DNA of 64,000 nt, from the NCBI GenBank assembly GCA_002900995.3, contig CM035304.1:5596134-5660133 (forward strand), given 5' to 3'. The notes below the pieces were generated by a model. The model was not told where the DNA came from. It saw only the letters and a program-made list of their open reading frames with translations, and did no database searches. Of this stretch, positions 44,430 to 56,983 are shown one piece after another. Source of the stretch: Ganoderma boninense. Taxonomy: Eukaryota; Basidiomycota; Agaricomycetes; Polyporales; Polyporaceae. Position 1 is the stretch's first letter; each line of letters starts with the position of its first letter. The position numbers were made by a program, and so were the translations under genes.

Positions 44430-47400
44430 TCAGTCGTCCCCAGCCACGGACTCGTTCTCGTTCGCCCTGCTCCTCCTGCGGATGTACTCGCTCTGCCGCG
44501 CCCGCTTCTTCACCGCGCTCCGCATGACCTCCGCGCCCGCACTCGCCCGCCCCGCCTTGACGCCCCCGAACGACCGCCGCGCGCCCATGCTCGAGCGCGT
44601 CCGCGTCCCCGCGCCCGAGCCCGATGGCGAGCCGAGGGTCGAGGAGCCGCCCTGCGCAGCAGCCGCACGCTGCGCCCCGAGCTTCGCGATGACCTTGGAG
44701 CGCGAGATCCGCGGCTTGCGCGCGATGAGCTGCTTCGGTTTGGGCGGGAGCACCGCCGGGCGCGGGATCTTCGATGGCGAGCTCGAGCCGGAGTTCATGA
44801 TCGTCGCGGCCGCGGCGGTGAGCGACGGGTGGCCGTACGCTGGGGACGCAGGAGACTCGGAGCCCGATCGCGGGGGCGACGAGGACAGCCCGAAGTTGGT
44901 GAGTGGCTGGCTGAAGATCCGCGTCGGGCGCGGGGAGAGCGGGCTCTGGCCCCGGCTCTGCGGCACCGGGTGTTGTTGGCTGGGGCCCCGCGGCGACATG
45001 ACGGCAGCCCTGGACGAGGCGGCGGCCTGGGCGGCGCTCGTGCGCTTCGGCTTGAAGGCCTCGGCGACGGGTGGCAGGCCGGAGGTGCGTCCTGCGTTGG
45101 ATTGTCGAGCTGTGGCGTTGGTCTTCGCGAGCGAGCTGGCTGTGGGTGCGAGGAGGGAGGAGGGGCGCTTGCGGAGGGATAGTTGGTCCTTCATCTCAGG
45201 GGACTTCGCATCTGGCTTGGAGCTGGTGGAAGCGTGCGTGTTGCTGCTCGACGTGCTGCGCCGTGTGCCCATGGACGAGACGACCGCCGTGCCTGACGTG
45301 ACACTCGTTCTGGTACCCATAGATGACGCTGTGCTCGTCCTGGTAGTCTGGCGAGAAGCCGCGGTGCCATTCCCTGTTCCGGTGCTGCTCACGCGGGAGC
45401 GTGTCGTGCCTGCCATGCTGCTGGGTCGCGAAGCGGCCGACATCGTAGACTTGACGGTGCCAGAAGGCACAGGAGGGGGGCTGAACGACGGGATGGGGGA
45501 TCTCGAACGCAAGCCCATCGATTTCGTCGAGCTGATTGTCCCTGTGTTCTTCGCGTCCGCGGCTGAAGGGGGTGGCTTGAGCAGCTTGTTGGGCTTTGAC
45601 ACCGAAGTCTTCCTCGCGTTCGGCGCGGAACTGGAAGGAGCCCTCGACGCAGCAGGGACCACCTCCGCCGCCTTGCCCTTCTCCCCCTTCTTGTCCGCGG
45701 GGGCCGCCTGTTGGGCTGCCTTGGGAACGGGGATGCTCGACGGCGGCGCAGGGTGAGCAGGAGCAGGAGCAGGGGCGGCGGGCTTCGCCTTGCTGCTCGC
45801 GCCGCCCATGTTCCCACACGTTGCGCACGAGCGACTTGGCGGCGCCGAAGAAGCCGAACCTTGACTCCGCTTTCGCTGCATCGACGATCGCTCAGCACGC
45901 AACAAACGAAATCGGAATCGAAATCGACAACCGCGGACGGGAACTTACCTGGCTGCGCCCCCACTCCCATGCTCGGCCGTCCCCGGCTGCTCCTGCGCCG
46001 CGCCTTCGCCGCGTCGAGCTCGCGCTTCACCGCCTTGCGCTCCTTCACCTTCTTCTCCTCGTCCGCGGGCGGGAGCGGCGGCGCGAGCGACACGCGCTGC
46101 CCCGCGCGGTGCACGTCCCACCCCTCCGTGATCCTGATACGCTTGCTCGACCGCCGCGCCCCCGCATCCTCTTCCTCCTCCTCTTGTTCCCTCGCGTTGG
46201 CGCCCCTCCCCGCCTCCTCTCGCAGCTCGTCGTCGCTCATATCACTATCATCCGCCCCAAAGCCCCCCGGCACGCCCATCTTCCTGCGCGCACCCGCACT
46301 GATGACCCTCGCGCCCGCCGCGCTGCTCCGCCTCTTCTGGCCCGCCGACGGCCGTCCCGCATGTCCGTGGCCGAGCGCGTCGGACTTGCGCTTGGGCGGG
46401 CGCCGCGCGGCGTAGTGGCTCGCGATCGAGTCCATCTTGCTGAACTCGGCCGCATGCGCCTTCGCGAACCGCTCCTCCCCAGGGCGGGGGGCGGGCGAAG
46501 GAGAACACGGGCGGAGCGGGGAGCGACGTGATCGGGGGCTTGCCGCTGTTGGCATTGGAGGCAGCGATGCGGCGGTGCATCTCCTCGAGGATGGACTTGG
46601 CGACGCCGTCGAACGCGGCGTTCGACACCCCGCCGCCTGCGTCTGCGTCTGCGTCTGCGCTAGCGCTTGGGTGTTCTTCGACGGCTTCGGCGGTTTTGTT
46701 GATGCCTTTGTGCTTCGAGACCGTCGCGGTGGCCGTGGTCGTTGAAGTCGTGGGCCGCCGCGGGAGGGGCGAGCCGAAGAGGAAGGGCGCACTGCGCGGG
46801 ACAGCGCGTGCTGGGGTCGGCGCTACCTCGACCTTCGCTGGGGTGGGGGCAGTGGGCTTCGACGGCGAGAACATGTCCTGCTCGTCGACGGGCCCGGGTG
46901 TACTCTTCCCCGTCCATCCGCCCTTGCTGGGCGATGCAAGTGACCTCGCGGGAGTCTTTGTGGGGGTAGCGAAAGCGTTCGCCCCAGGCATCGCCTCGTC
47001 GTTGGCGTCGTCCAGCGGGAGCTTGGGGTACAGCGACCCCTCGCCGACGGAGCGCGGAGACGCGGGCCACACATTGAGCGTGCGCACCGTGCCGGGCGTG
47101 CCCGCCAGGATATCGAAGTCCGTCTGGACGACGGGCAGCCTGGGGGGGCTCATGTACGCGGCGTCCGGCCCGGTGCGCTTCGGCATCGCGGGGTGCGAGA
47201 CGAGGCGGATCGTGCTCCGCACCGCCGCGGGCCCCAGGCGGATCGTGCTCGGGCTTGGATTCGGGTTGCAGGAGTCCCCATCGTCGTGGCCGTCATCGGA
47301 GGAGGGGGCGAGGATGCTCGCGTCGGGCGTGGAAAACTTGAAGTGGTCCGTGTCGGGGAGGGTGTCTGATGGGGGGATCTCGGCGTAGGGGACCGCGTGC

Positions 47401-47582
47401 TCGGCGAGCGAGTCGCGCGCGCGGGTGCTGAGGAGCTTGCCCGGGGAGAACGACGACGGCATCTTGGGGTTGGTGTCCGAGTCGGTGGTGGTGTTGTCGC
47501 TATCGGGGAGTCGGTGGCTTGCTTTGGATGTGGCGCGCTTGATGCCGAGCGAGTTGGCGAAGGCTTTGAGGGAGGACGACAT
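44430..47582 (-). CDS. Long intrinsically disordered Ser/Pro-rich protein, frame interrupted
   Basis: The start is MSSSLKAFANSLGIKR at 47582. The first exon runs to 45949, a 73-nt GT-AG intron spans 45948-45876, and the last exon begins at 45875 and ends at the stop at 44430. The protein would be about 1025 aa, almost entirely low complexity, with many S/TP sites, an acidic EEEEED stretch before RRSSKRIRITEGWD, a short ordered island (FGFFGAAKSLVRNVW) and a basic C-terminus. Composition suggests a phosphorylated nuclear or cytoskeletal scaffold; no family is recognised. The reading frame shifts by one at about 46490, inside a C6/G4 tract, and again near 45820, at a GGG just before a second coding frame. 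The second shift might be a short intron. Sequencing error or decay are the options. Confidence 0.6.
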
Positions 47583-47803
47583 GGTGGCTGTTGCGTGGGG
47601 GTGAGCATACGTGAACGTAAACATGAACGTGAACGTTGCCATTAAAAGAGGAGACAAAGCGGCTGGTTGGGGCGCTCGGTGGAAGGGCGCGACGTGCGCA
47701 CAAAGACCAATGCTCGACATCGACGTCACTGGAATCCACTCTTATATGATACGCATAAAGGTTGCTATACCATGACACGCCTGCAGCTTCGCAGACCCTC
47801 GGT
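47583..47803. other. Promoter side of the disordered-protein gene
   Basis: Short spacer between the disordered-protein start and the putative last exon of the SAP gene, both on the minus strand. Confidence 0.4.
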
Positions 47804-48852
47804 TTATGGGTCCGCCAAGGGCGGATCGACGATACCTTTCATATACCATTGACAAGCGACGCGCTCCCCGGCAAGTCCAAGGAGTAGCTCAATCGGAAAA
47901 TGAACCCCCTCGCAGGAAACATAAACCTCCTCCGACGCCGTTAGAGTGGAGACCGCCGAGCTGTCGAAGGTGAAGGGCATTCCATCCGGCAGTGATGGTG
48001 GGATGGCGGACGCGTACCCTTCATGGTTCTCGATTCATCTGAACCCTGGTCAGGAACGGGCCCTGGGCTTGGTCGCTCGTCGATGCGGCCGAGCAAAAAA
48101 GCAAACCTTCAAACACACCAACATGGACGGCAGATGATGTGCGGCCTTGTCGCTCCATTTGCCGTCCTTCCGTCACTCGACGGGTGGAGCTGCGCCTATT
48201 TCCAACCCGTCTCTTCGCATGGTCCGGTCCAACCAAAAACGTGAAGGCCGGAAGACAGAGACTAACGACAGACCCGAGCTTGTCTCTCACACATCCGCGG
48301 CGTGTGGCCACGATGTGTTGAGCACATGCCTGGCTACGACAACAATGCATATAAGCACGAGAGAGAAGACTCACATTTCGACGTGTGCGTCCCAAACTCG
48401 CCATTCGACACCGTCTTGAGGCTGTTCTTGGACGATGCAGTGCCCATAGTCTCGTCGACCTCGGCGATGTCCTCCATGACGACCTCCCACTGCTCGCTCG
48501 GGCGCGCGATGGAGAAGCGCGAGGTGAGCACCACGTCCTGCATCTCGTAGTCGTCGTCGTCGTCGCTCGCAGCTGGGGGGGCGGGGTCCGCGTCCATGGG
48601 CATGCCCCCCGGGATGTCCGGGGCGTCCGCGTCCGCGTCCTCGTCCATGCGGTCATCCTCGTCCTCGTCGGAGGGCGGGTGCTGCGCTTCGGGGGGGAGC
48701 TCGAGGGCGCGCTGCTTGAGGCGCTCGATGAGCTCGGCGTTCTTGCCGTTGGCCTTGATGGAGTGGAGCTTGCAGAGCTTGACGAGCTGGTCGCGCTTGA
48801 GGGAGTGGAGGGCGGGGGAGTTGAAGAGGATCTGGGTCGTCGTTGTCGCCAT
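47804..48852 (-). CDS. SAP-domain protein
   Basis: The first exon (48852-48375) encodes a SAP domain at residues 8-45: ALHSLKRDQLVKLCKLHSI and GKNAELIERL, a helix-extended loop-helix that binds AT-rich scaffold DNA or chromatin. An acidic linker (DEDEDDRMDEDADADAPD) follows. The GT donor at 48374 leaves phase 1. A good second exon, 48018-47804, restores frame and ends in a stop, giving 230 aa, but the implied intron is 356 nt, far longer than its neighbours. An unrecognised exon, for instance around 48310, may lie between. The first exon is confident and the 3' part is provisional. Nuclear location is likely. Confidence 0.65.
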
Positions 48853-50533
48853 GTTGAAATCTGTGCCGGCGACCTGGGTCTAATATGTTGGCATGCCAGC
48901 TCGTTGGGGGTGTATGGACCACAGGGCTTCCGGGAATACGATGGGTAGTGGATGGGGCGGTGGGCGTTGTCGTTGTTGGCGTATGCGACGGAGTATGTAT
49001 GAACGCGAGAAAAGGACGGGGACGGAGGGGAGCGGAGGGCGGGTGAAGAGGTTCGGGTTCAACGAAACATCAAACAACGGATCTCGCTGCGAATCTTGAA
49101 ATCTCAACACGAACCACGGTCACATGATGTTTGCAGCAGACGCGACGCGCCTTGTCGGCCTTGTGGAACCCTCGGTCCAGGCCTTCCACTCCCAGACCGT
49201 GGCAAAAACGTGGAGAGACTCGCACGACTCACCGGTCCGCGCGACAAAAGCGCTCTTTGATACTTATCCTCAGTGGCGCCGACTCACCTCCTTCGAAATC
49301 TGTACTTGCAAAGGCTCACAGCATATTCTTCATGGTCTCGCGTGGCTACGTCAACCATAGGATCAGACAAAGCGCCCATTCACTCTCAGGTGCGCTTTGC
49401 GATGAGCCGCTCGCTACCACAAGATCAGCAGTGGCGAGTGGCGAGTGGCTCACATCTTCAAGTTTGATTGTGGCTGCTCTTCGTGCTTGTTCTTACCAAC
49501 TCTATTATAAAATATGCTGATTCTGCGCAGATAAATGCAATACAAGGTGAGTGATTTTCAAAACGAATGTGGGCTTACTGGCGTCATCGCTGCACGCTTC
49601 GAACTTCATGTGCAGATTAGCGCGCTGGGCTAGCAGGAGAGGCGCACGCGATATTGTACTTGAAACGCGACCAAGGTTTTCTCAGATCTTCCCAAACGCT
49701 CGAACTCTTCAACGCGGTTGTACTGAAGAGATACCAGATGGCGATGTCGGAGCACATGAGCTGGCCGCTAGGAATGGGATAGGTAAGTCGAACATCACAC
49801 AAACCCTGGATGAGGCGCGAGCCTTTCATACCTACCTTTAGGTGAGGTCTGCCAAGTCAGTGCGAACATTGGCGAATGGCGTACATGTTCAATCTCCTCG
49901 GCCAGAGTTGTCGCGAAGGGGATTGGGTTGCGTCCTCCAGATGCCACATATGCGCGTACTGGTCGCGACAATGCCGCGCAAGCCTGCGGACCGCCACAAC
50001 CGCCTTTCGTTCAAAAGACCGCGCTGACTGCGCATATTGCTTCGTGCGCTAATGCGACGTCTACGGGTAAAGCGGGACTCACTAGTGACCCTGAAGTTGA
50101 ATCCGCCGTGCAACCAGCATGCTCAATTTGAGGCAAGCTTGCCCCGGAAGACAATGAAGAGCCGAGCGCGCCCCGTTGCCAGTCTGCGCAGACCGCGCGG
50201 TGGAACAAAAGGGGGTGTTTGACGGATTGCTAGCACGCGGGTCCTCGGAAAGGGGAGAGGAGCGATGGATGGGCAGGTGCGCCCACAGAAAGCTGCCATA
50301 TATGGCAGGAGTAGCCAAAGGTTCGCCCACGGAACCAAACAATCGCCTACGGACCGAACGGCAATTCTGCAATCGCGTTACGTAATGGGAGGCCATCGCT
50401 GTTGAATGTGCCCTCTCTTATAACACGCCCTCGCCTCGCCATCCCACCACTTCACCCCACTCGGCCTCTGCCTATTCCTCGAACATCCTCCGCTGCTCTC
50501 TCTCCCTCTTCGCTCTCCATCAGCACTTGCGAC
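48853..50533. other. Intergenic region, 1.7 kb
   Basis: This spans the divergent promoters of the SAP gene and the first Clp1-like gene. Only short, unrelated frames were seen; 49550-50130 has exon-like GT/AG spacing but no recognisable product. Confidence 0.4.
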
Positions 50534-51892
50534 ATGGTCACCTTGGTCCAGCCCCTCGGCAAGCGCTTCCTAGTCAGGAAGTGCTCAAACGCCGAGAACC
50601 TCCCACCCCCGGCGTCCTCCAAGAAGGTCGATGCACTCGTCTCAGCACGCCAGGCCTCCCGCAGGAGGCGTGCTCGCGTCGTCAGCGGCAACCTCCCTCT
50701 TAAAGTGAAGAAGGGCGTCCACAACTCCCAAAGGCGCGCCAGCAAGGCCGCCCACCTCTCCTCCAAGCCTCTCAAGCCCGCCGTCTCCCTCGCTAGCATC
50801 CACTGCTCGGCCGCACCAGCGGTTCCCGAACAGGTTATTGAGGTTTCTGCTGCTTCAGAGTCAACCGCGGCTCCCGCTCCCACGCAGTCAGAGGTCAAGC
50901 CTGACACTCTCAACCTCCCCCGCTTCCTCCGTCGCCCACCCCCCTCAGTCTGGCCCGTCGACTTCGACCGCGCGAACATCGACGCGTGCAGCCCAGAGCT
51001 GGAGGGCGTTGACTTCACCTACATCATGCAGGGTTTGGAGGTCGCTGGTCCTTCGTACGTCCTTCTTTTCCCACTCTCTGCGCTCGCGTCTAATTCGCTA
51101 CCGTTCAGAATGTGGCATCTCGTGAAGACCGCACACATTGACAGGACTTCCATGGGCCGTCGCGCTGCCCTCCCCGACGAAGTAAACGTCATCATCGCGG
51201 ACCACGCTGCGATGCGCACCCCCGCGAACCTCGTCCCCAGTCACCCCACCCACGTCCTCGCCGTTTGGGAGCTCCCGCACGCACACCCTGTCCACCGCAA
51301 GTCCCCGGCTACGGCAGAGGCGCGCCGCAAGGTCTCCCTCATCCCCGTGCACAACCTCGTCCTCGCGATGCACTGCGCCAAGTGGTTCAAACTCGGGCCC
51401 ACCAACACGTCCCAGACCCCGGTCCTCGACCCTCAGGGTCTCCCAGGCCTCCAGATCACCCTCCCCGTCGTCCCGCTCGCCGTCCCGCACCCCGAGTCCT
51501 TCCTGCTCCTCCTTCAAGCCATGTACACGCACAAGGCCTCCTGGCTCATGGACCAGCTCGTCCCCGTGCAGAAGCCCGCGGTCGCGTTCCCCTCCGCCGC
51601 GAACCCCGCGCCCGAGAACCCGCACTACATCCTCGAGACGGGCCGCCGCCTCGCCGGGCGGTACACGCCCAGCGCGCTCCTCGAGATGATCGGCACCGTC
51701 GTCGGCCTCTGGCAGAACGCGGTGTACCTCGGGGTGAGCGACCGCCGGCTGTGGACCGGGATGGACTGGAGCTACGACATGCTCCTCACCGGGCTCGGCT
51801 TCGCGCTCCGCCGCCCCGACCTCGTGCCCCGCCCCCAGATGAGCAGCTTCGGGTGGACTGTGGTGACCCAGGCGAGCGAGTGCAAGGCCTGA
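50534..51892 (+). CDS. Clp1-like protein 1
   Basis: Predicted 434-aa protein in two exons (50534-51054, 51109-51892; the 54-nt intron is open and divisible by three). The N-terminal third is basic and low complexity (KKVDALVSARQASRRRRARV). The second part has the features I associate with basidiomycete Clp1-like proteins: LPVVPLAVPHPESFLLLLQA, YTHKASWLMDQLVP, then LLEMIGTVVGLWQNAVYLGV and LWTGMDWSYDMLLTGLGFAL. Clp1 was first described in Coprinopsis as required for clamp-cell formation under the A mating-type genes; a similar role here is inference. A paralogue lies at 56984-58417. An ATG at 50402 would extend the N-terminus by 44 residues. Confidence 0.65.
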   Translation: MVTLVQPLGKRFLVRKCSNAENLPPPASSKKVDALVSARQASRRRRARVVSGNLPLKVKKGVHNSQRRASKAAHLSSKPLKPAVSLASIHCSAAPAVPEQVIEVSAASESTAAPAPTQSEVKPDTLNLPRFLRRPPPSVWPVDFDRANIDACSPELEGVDFTYIMQGLEVAGPSYVLLFPLSALASNSLPFRMWHLVKTAHIDRTSMGRRAALPDEVNVIIADHAAMRTPANLVPSHPTHVLAVWELPHAHPVHRKSPATAEARRKVSLIPVHNLVLAMHCAKWFKLGPTNTSQTPVLDPQGLPGLQITLPVVPLAVPHPESFLLLLQAMYTHKASWLMDQLVPVQKPAVAFPSAANPAPENPHYILETGRRLAGRYTPSALLEMIGTVVGLWQNAVYLGVSDRRLWTGMDWSYDMLLTGLGFALRRPDLVPRPQMSSFGWTVVTQASECKA

Positions 51893-52907
51893 GTGTCGAC
51901 TGCGGTTCCGGTTCCGGTCTGGATCGACTCCTTTTCTTCGTTCTTGTTCTTTGGCGCGGACGGCTCGCGGCGGCTCATCATGCATATACTCGACACTCGC
52001 GATCTCCCTCAACATCATTGCTATGCACCATATTCGATATTCGTATTCATCATTCTCAATTGCCAACACCACACATCGTATGCACATATCTCTCACCCAC
52101 ACCTATGCCCCTATGCTTCCCTTTCCGTCCTCGCACGCACATATCCGTGTATATGCCCCTCCCGCGCGATACATAACACACAGATACACCCATACACGCA
52201 CTCCTAGTTGCCGCCGTCAGCTCCGTTACTCTCCGCGCCGTATCTTTATTACTTTTTCTTGTTTGTTGTCTTCGGGGACGATGGGAGAACAGAACAAAGT
52301 TGTCGATGTAAAGCGTAGTGTACCATTAATATTTTCTTCGCGTCTCATAACATCCTTGTGTGCATTTTGAAGCATGACTGAGGGCGATGGAACGTGAATC
52401 AAATAAACTGCGATGCAAGAGGTCACCCGAAGGTGTAGCGGTTCGAACTAGATAGAGAGAAGGAGCGGGGTTGGCCCGTCGACAGTGGTGTTGCGTTCGA
52501 GAGGACGCACGCTTCAATGGGGTTCCACTTTGATCCAAACGTTCTGATCCTCTGCCCTGGTAATGCAATGTGTGCCAAGTACGTGCATGAATCGTAACAC
52601 TCATAATACAGTATCATACACACTCTACAAAAGCTCAAATACCTAGAGTACAGAACGCTAGTCCTGGTATGCGTACATGCATCCTCATATGCCATGAAAA
52701 CTATCACACTACCTGGATACTGTTCTAGTGAGCATAGCCCGTCCATCCGTGTTCCACAGCAACGACACCCCACGCTCTCGATCTCTACTCTGGCAGGTAT
52801 GCACGGACTCTGCACAGGTCCAGCGCTGGGTCCACAGCACTGAAATGCCGCGGAGGCGAGGCAGGAGGATGCAGCGACTGCCTGCGACTGTTGCGCTTCA
52901 CGTTGAA
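51893..52907. other. Convergent intergenic region
   Basis: Between the 3' ends of the first Clp1-like gene and the second F-box gene. Rich in CA/CATATA-type simple sequence near 52080-52200; no gene recognised. Confidence 0.4.
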
Positions 52908-55299
52908 TCACACCGGCTGCCCGTCCATGGCGACCTCTCGATCCGCACCGTCAAGCTTCAAGCTCGGGTCGAGCGACGCCCAAACCGTGCCCCGCGCCGC
53001 CAGTACTCGTCGCAACGGCGAAGCTCGACCGTGCGCCTCGCTCGCGCTCCGCCATCCACCACCCGTCGTACTCCTCTTCCGGGGTGCGCGCGTAGCACCC
53101 ACCGCGGACAGCCGGCCCATGGGAGCGCTCGCGCCGTTCAAATTGCTCAGGCTCCGCGCGCCCTCGCTCTGGTTCGGGTGCAGCACGTTCTCGACGGGCA
53201 CGCGGCACCCCTCCGCCCCGCGCGCGTACACGAACACGCGGTCGAGCGCGGCCCACGCGTCCGTGCCGCGCACCTCGACGCGCGCGACGCCGTGCGTGTG
53301 TGCCTGCGCCAGCACGCGGTCGCGCGACACGGTCGGGCAGCAGAGGACGAGGCGCTCAAGCGGGCGCCCGAGGAGGAACGCGCGCACGCTCGTCGCGCCG
53401 AGGATCGCGCCGAAGGTGGGTGTCTCCAGCTCTGTCTCCGTCTCTGTCTCCGTCTCTGTGTTCGACTTCGCGTTTGCGTTCGCATCGGCCATGATCTCGG
53501 TCTGGGTCTGGGCCTCCGCCCCCGCGTCCAACTTACTCTGCCCCACCGCGGCCGGCACGAAGCGGCCTGCGCGGACGTCGCACGGGCGGCCGAGCGTGCT
53601 GTACGTGACGGACGCGAGGGCGGGGCAGAGCAGCGGCGCGTCGCGCACGAGCATGCGCACGAGGTGCGGCGCCATCTCGCCCGTGTAGTCGCGCAGGACG
53701 AGCGTGGTGAGGTACGGGACGAGCGGCGCGAGGCGCGCGAGCGCCTCCCCCGGCAAGGGCCGGTGCAGGCAGAATGACTTGGCGGTGGGGAGCCAGCGGG
53801 GGGAGCTGTGGATGCGGAGCGCGCGGGTGGTGGCGAGGGCCGCCTGCGTGCGTGCGAACAGGGGGCGGATAGCCATCCTGGGCGCGAACGGTGGTGGAGG
53901 AAGGACTGGATGGTGTCGGGGGTGATGCGAGACGCATATTTGAAGTAGGTCGTCGACGCGCCTCTGACGATGAAGGTCGTCCCGTCGCTGCCGACGCTGA
54001 TGGTGGATTCGGGAGAGGGGCCCGCAGACGGAAGGATGTAGAGATGGGGCAGAGCGCCCGCTTCGGCGTCGCTGGAGGAGCACGATGACGTCTCGTGGAC
54101 GGAAACGATGGCTGTCGTCGGCATGTCAAGGCTGGACAACATTGTGCGAACTGGGCCAAGATGGCCATCCGCGCCACGCGCCCAATAGTTAGGTGTTCGC
54201 GGGAGGGTAATGCATAAGTGGCGCATCATGGGAAGAGCTATTCGCTCGAGGGTCGGAGAGTTCTCGGAGAGGCGGTCGGAGTGGACAGATTGAAGGTGCA
54301 GGTGGAACGTCTCCAGGCGAGGTGTGTTGCGCAGAAAACCCCAGGTCATCGTCCAGATCATTAATTGCTCATGGCGGATGACAGGGCCCCATCTGTCCGC
54401 CGGAGAGACGGAGAGATGGGCGTACTGGAGAGCAGGGAAGCTGTCGGTCGGAATCAAGACAGTTGTGCCCGAAATCGAAAGGAATTTCAGGGAGATGGGA
54501 CACTCCGTGCCAAAGAAGGGCACAATGAGGGGGGGATTAGCTCTGAGATGCGTCTCGCGGCCACGTGTGACGATCTTCAAAGACTCGAGTGACTTCGCGA
54601 GGCTCTGCAGATGCTTCCTCCAGTGACGGATCTGGGCGCTACACTCGAGGTCGATTTGCAGCACTGTGATGCGCGGGAGCTGAGCCAGGAACAGTTGCTT
54701 CGGCACTGGGGGTGGCCTGCCATGAACGAGGGAGACGAAGACCGTTAAAGGCATCTCCTGAGACCGCTCGAAGAACTTCGGGGCCAGCAAGCAGGTGGTG
54801 GATACGTTTGTCCAAAGTTGCGCACAACCCAAGGAGACATCCCGCCAGCGGCGGCAAACGTGCGTCGCTGCGATGAGCGAGGCATTGTCTGGTCGCAAAA
54901 TCGCAGGATGGCGTGCGTTGACGTAAGTGAAGTCTAAAGAGCTGGAGCAGAGCAGATCGAAGATGGCAATGAGAACCTCGGGAGGGAGGCGATTGACCGC
55001 GACGGAGTGGTTGATGCGAGTACGGACGGCGACGCGGAGAAGGCTGGATAAGGCATCGTCGACAAGTCGAAGCTGCGGGAAGGTAGGATGCAGTCAGTCG
55101 TCTGCAAACGGAGTTTGATCGATCGAACCTAAGAGGAAGATGCGCTCACTGTCGATATGCTATGAGGAGCACATGTTAGTTCCAATGATTTTCACAAAAG
55201 CAATATCCAGACTTACTTGGACGACGAGGAGAGTTCGACTGACAACGTCGACAACAAGTGCTGCATTACTTGTGGGAGGACTTCTTCAGTGGTTGGCAT
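52908..55299 (-). CDS. F-box protein 2 (LRR-like C-terminus)
   Basis: Exon 1 is 55299-55217, a 10-nt microexon lies at 55159-55150, and exon 3 starts at 55072. The F-box reads VNRLPPEVLIAIFDLL, followed by ATHVCRRWRDVSLGCAQLW, the classical LPxEVLxxIF and CRRWR pattern. A leucine-rich ladder follows (ITVLQIDLECSAQIRHW, MRHLCITLPR). The C-terminal frame ending in REVAMDGQPV at 52908 differs by one from the upstream frame. A 56-nt intron near 53950-53895 or a sequence error at about 53895 could join them. A (TE)n run lies near 53440. Likely an SCF ubiquitin-ligase receptor; target unknown. Confidence 0.72.
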
Positions 55300-56983
55300 C
55301 GTGCCTGCTGTGATACAACTGGGATATAGAGGAAGAGAGTGGGATAGCGAGGCAATCTAAGCGGGAGATTCTTCACTATATAGCAGCCCTGGAGCCGTTG
55401 ATCAGCGAGGCATGCAGAACGGCGAAGATGCCGCAGTGCGACCTGCGCAGTTGATGAGACTGCGCACCTTGGTTGAACGCTTCGAAGTCGAAGGCAACTT
55501 CGGGGGCAATGCCGGAAATGAAGTCAGTGAAAGGCGGGAGTTTCTAGCATGCTGCGGTAGCTTGGCCCATGACGCATTATGCAGCCCATGGCAGGACTGT
55601 TTTAATGTCCGAGGCTAATCCAGGCGGTATAGTGAACGAATAAAAACTAGAGAATATCAATGATGCTGGAAAGCGAAGTTTGACGGTAAACTTTACTTAC
55701 GGCGAGGATGGCGGGGAGAGGAGGATGGCCATGGGTGGCTGGCGGCGGCCCTGGACACGACCCCGCAGAAGAAGTGAAGGGAGCGCCCATACATTGCCAC
55801 GTGGTCCGGCAACTGCGGCAGGTTTGCAGCTGTCTGCAGCTTGCTCGCCCACTGTTGAACTTGCTCAGTGTTCCCATGCGATGCTACATACTTGCTACAT
55901 GCACATACCATCAATCTCCCACTCGAAGTTTCTTTCTTGTTCAGGCTCCTTCTTGGCACCGATTTCTGCCGACACCGACGTTCAAGTCACGCTCCAAGCC
56001 TAATGGAAGATCTTGAGCCGTAGATAGCTATAGATTCACGACGAGGACGATGACGATCTCGGGATCGTCTGCGGCATCTAGTTCTTTAGCTTGCAACAAC
56101 ATTGTGAGCCCTGTTTCTGTAATATGGTATGGCTAACCATCATGTTGATAGGCCAAGCACATTCGTCCAGAATGATCCTGACAGATATTGGCCCGCTCGC
56201 AGCGGCAGCACCCGGCAGCACACCTCTCAAAGTCAAGTGTCGGCACGACGCCTCAAGCGAGCTCAAGCCGGTCTCAAGCCCCACAGTCATCTGAAGTGCG
56301 CCCTGCTTAGCCATTTGAAGGTAATCATCGAGGTTAGTGGAAGCCCTTGCGCTTATGTCATCCTGTCGATATATTGTCTGTCGCCACTCATATCATCCGC
56401 TCCACCCCTCATCATATGCATCATACTCAGGTAAATAACCATGGCCAATGACAGACGTCTCGTGAATTGAAGAAGACCCGAGAAAAATTCCGTGGAACGT
56501 TCGTTAACGTGGTATCGCGCGGCATCTGTGGGGCGATGGAAATCGACGCGCAGCAAGCCCAGGGATATTCGTTGTCGCACCTTGGAGACGAGGAAACGGG
56601 GACGAGATCGCTCACTAGATCGCGGCATAGCACTGGTATAGGAGCACATCAAACCTCGCGTATCGGCACAGAAGGCGAAGTGGTGCCGAATGCTTGGCTG
56701 GGGATACAAGGGGATACATCGCGCTGACGTCGTTCTCTAATGCTACCGGATTGTGTCCCGCGGTGACGACCCTTGCATCCCTTCAAGGGCCTGGGAGCCT
56801 CGGATCCATTCTCATCTTGTTCTCCCCTCCTCTCCCCCTCCACCTTCAAGCCGCCGACCTGTCAGGCATCCGCTGCTCGAGACTTGACACCATCTGCCAG
56901 TGCCAGCAACTCGGTGAGTGCTCATCCTGGCGCGACGTGACGCAACTGTGAACCTTTCCCCGCCGGTTTATTGTTGTAGACCA
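55300..56983. other. Divergent intergenic region, 1.7 kb
   Basis: It contains the promoters of F-box gene 2 (minus) and the second Clp1-like gene (plus). Several 60-100 codon frames have no recognisable features. Confidence 0.4.
55376..55382 (-). promoter_or_regulatory. TATA box upstream of F-box gene 2
   Basis: CTATATAG lies about 80 nt before the start codon at 55299 on the minus strand, a good match to a core TATA element. Confidence 0.45.

Noticed and set aside
44482..45756. 424-codon plus-strand frame
   Set aside because: Antisense shadow of the Ser/Pro-rich disordered gene; composition mirrors the codon bias of the other strand.
47870..47945. tRNA-like segment
   Set aside because: It has a GTAGCTCAATCGG-like piece but no cloverleaf partner arms could be paired.
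51098..52102. 334-codon minus-strand frame
   Set aside because: Antisense to the second exon of the first Clp1-like gene.
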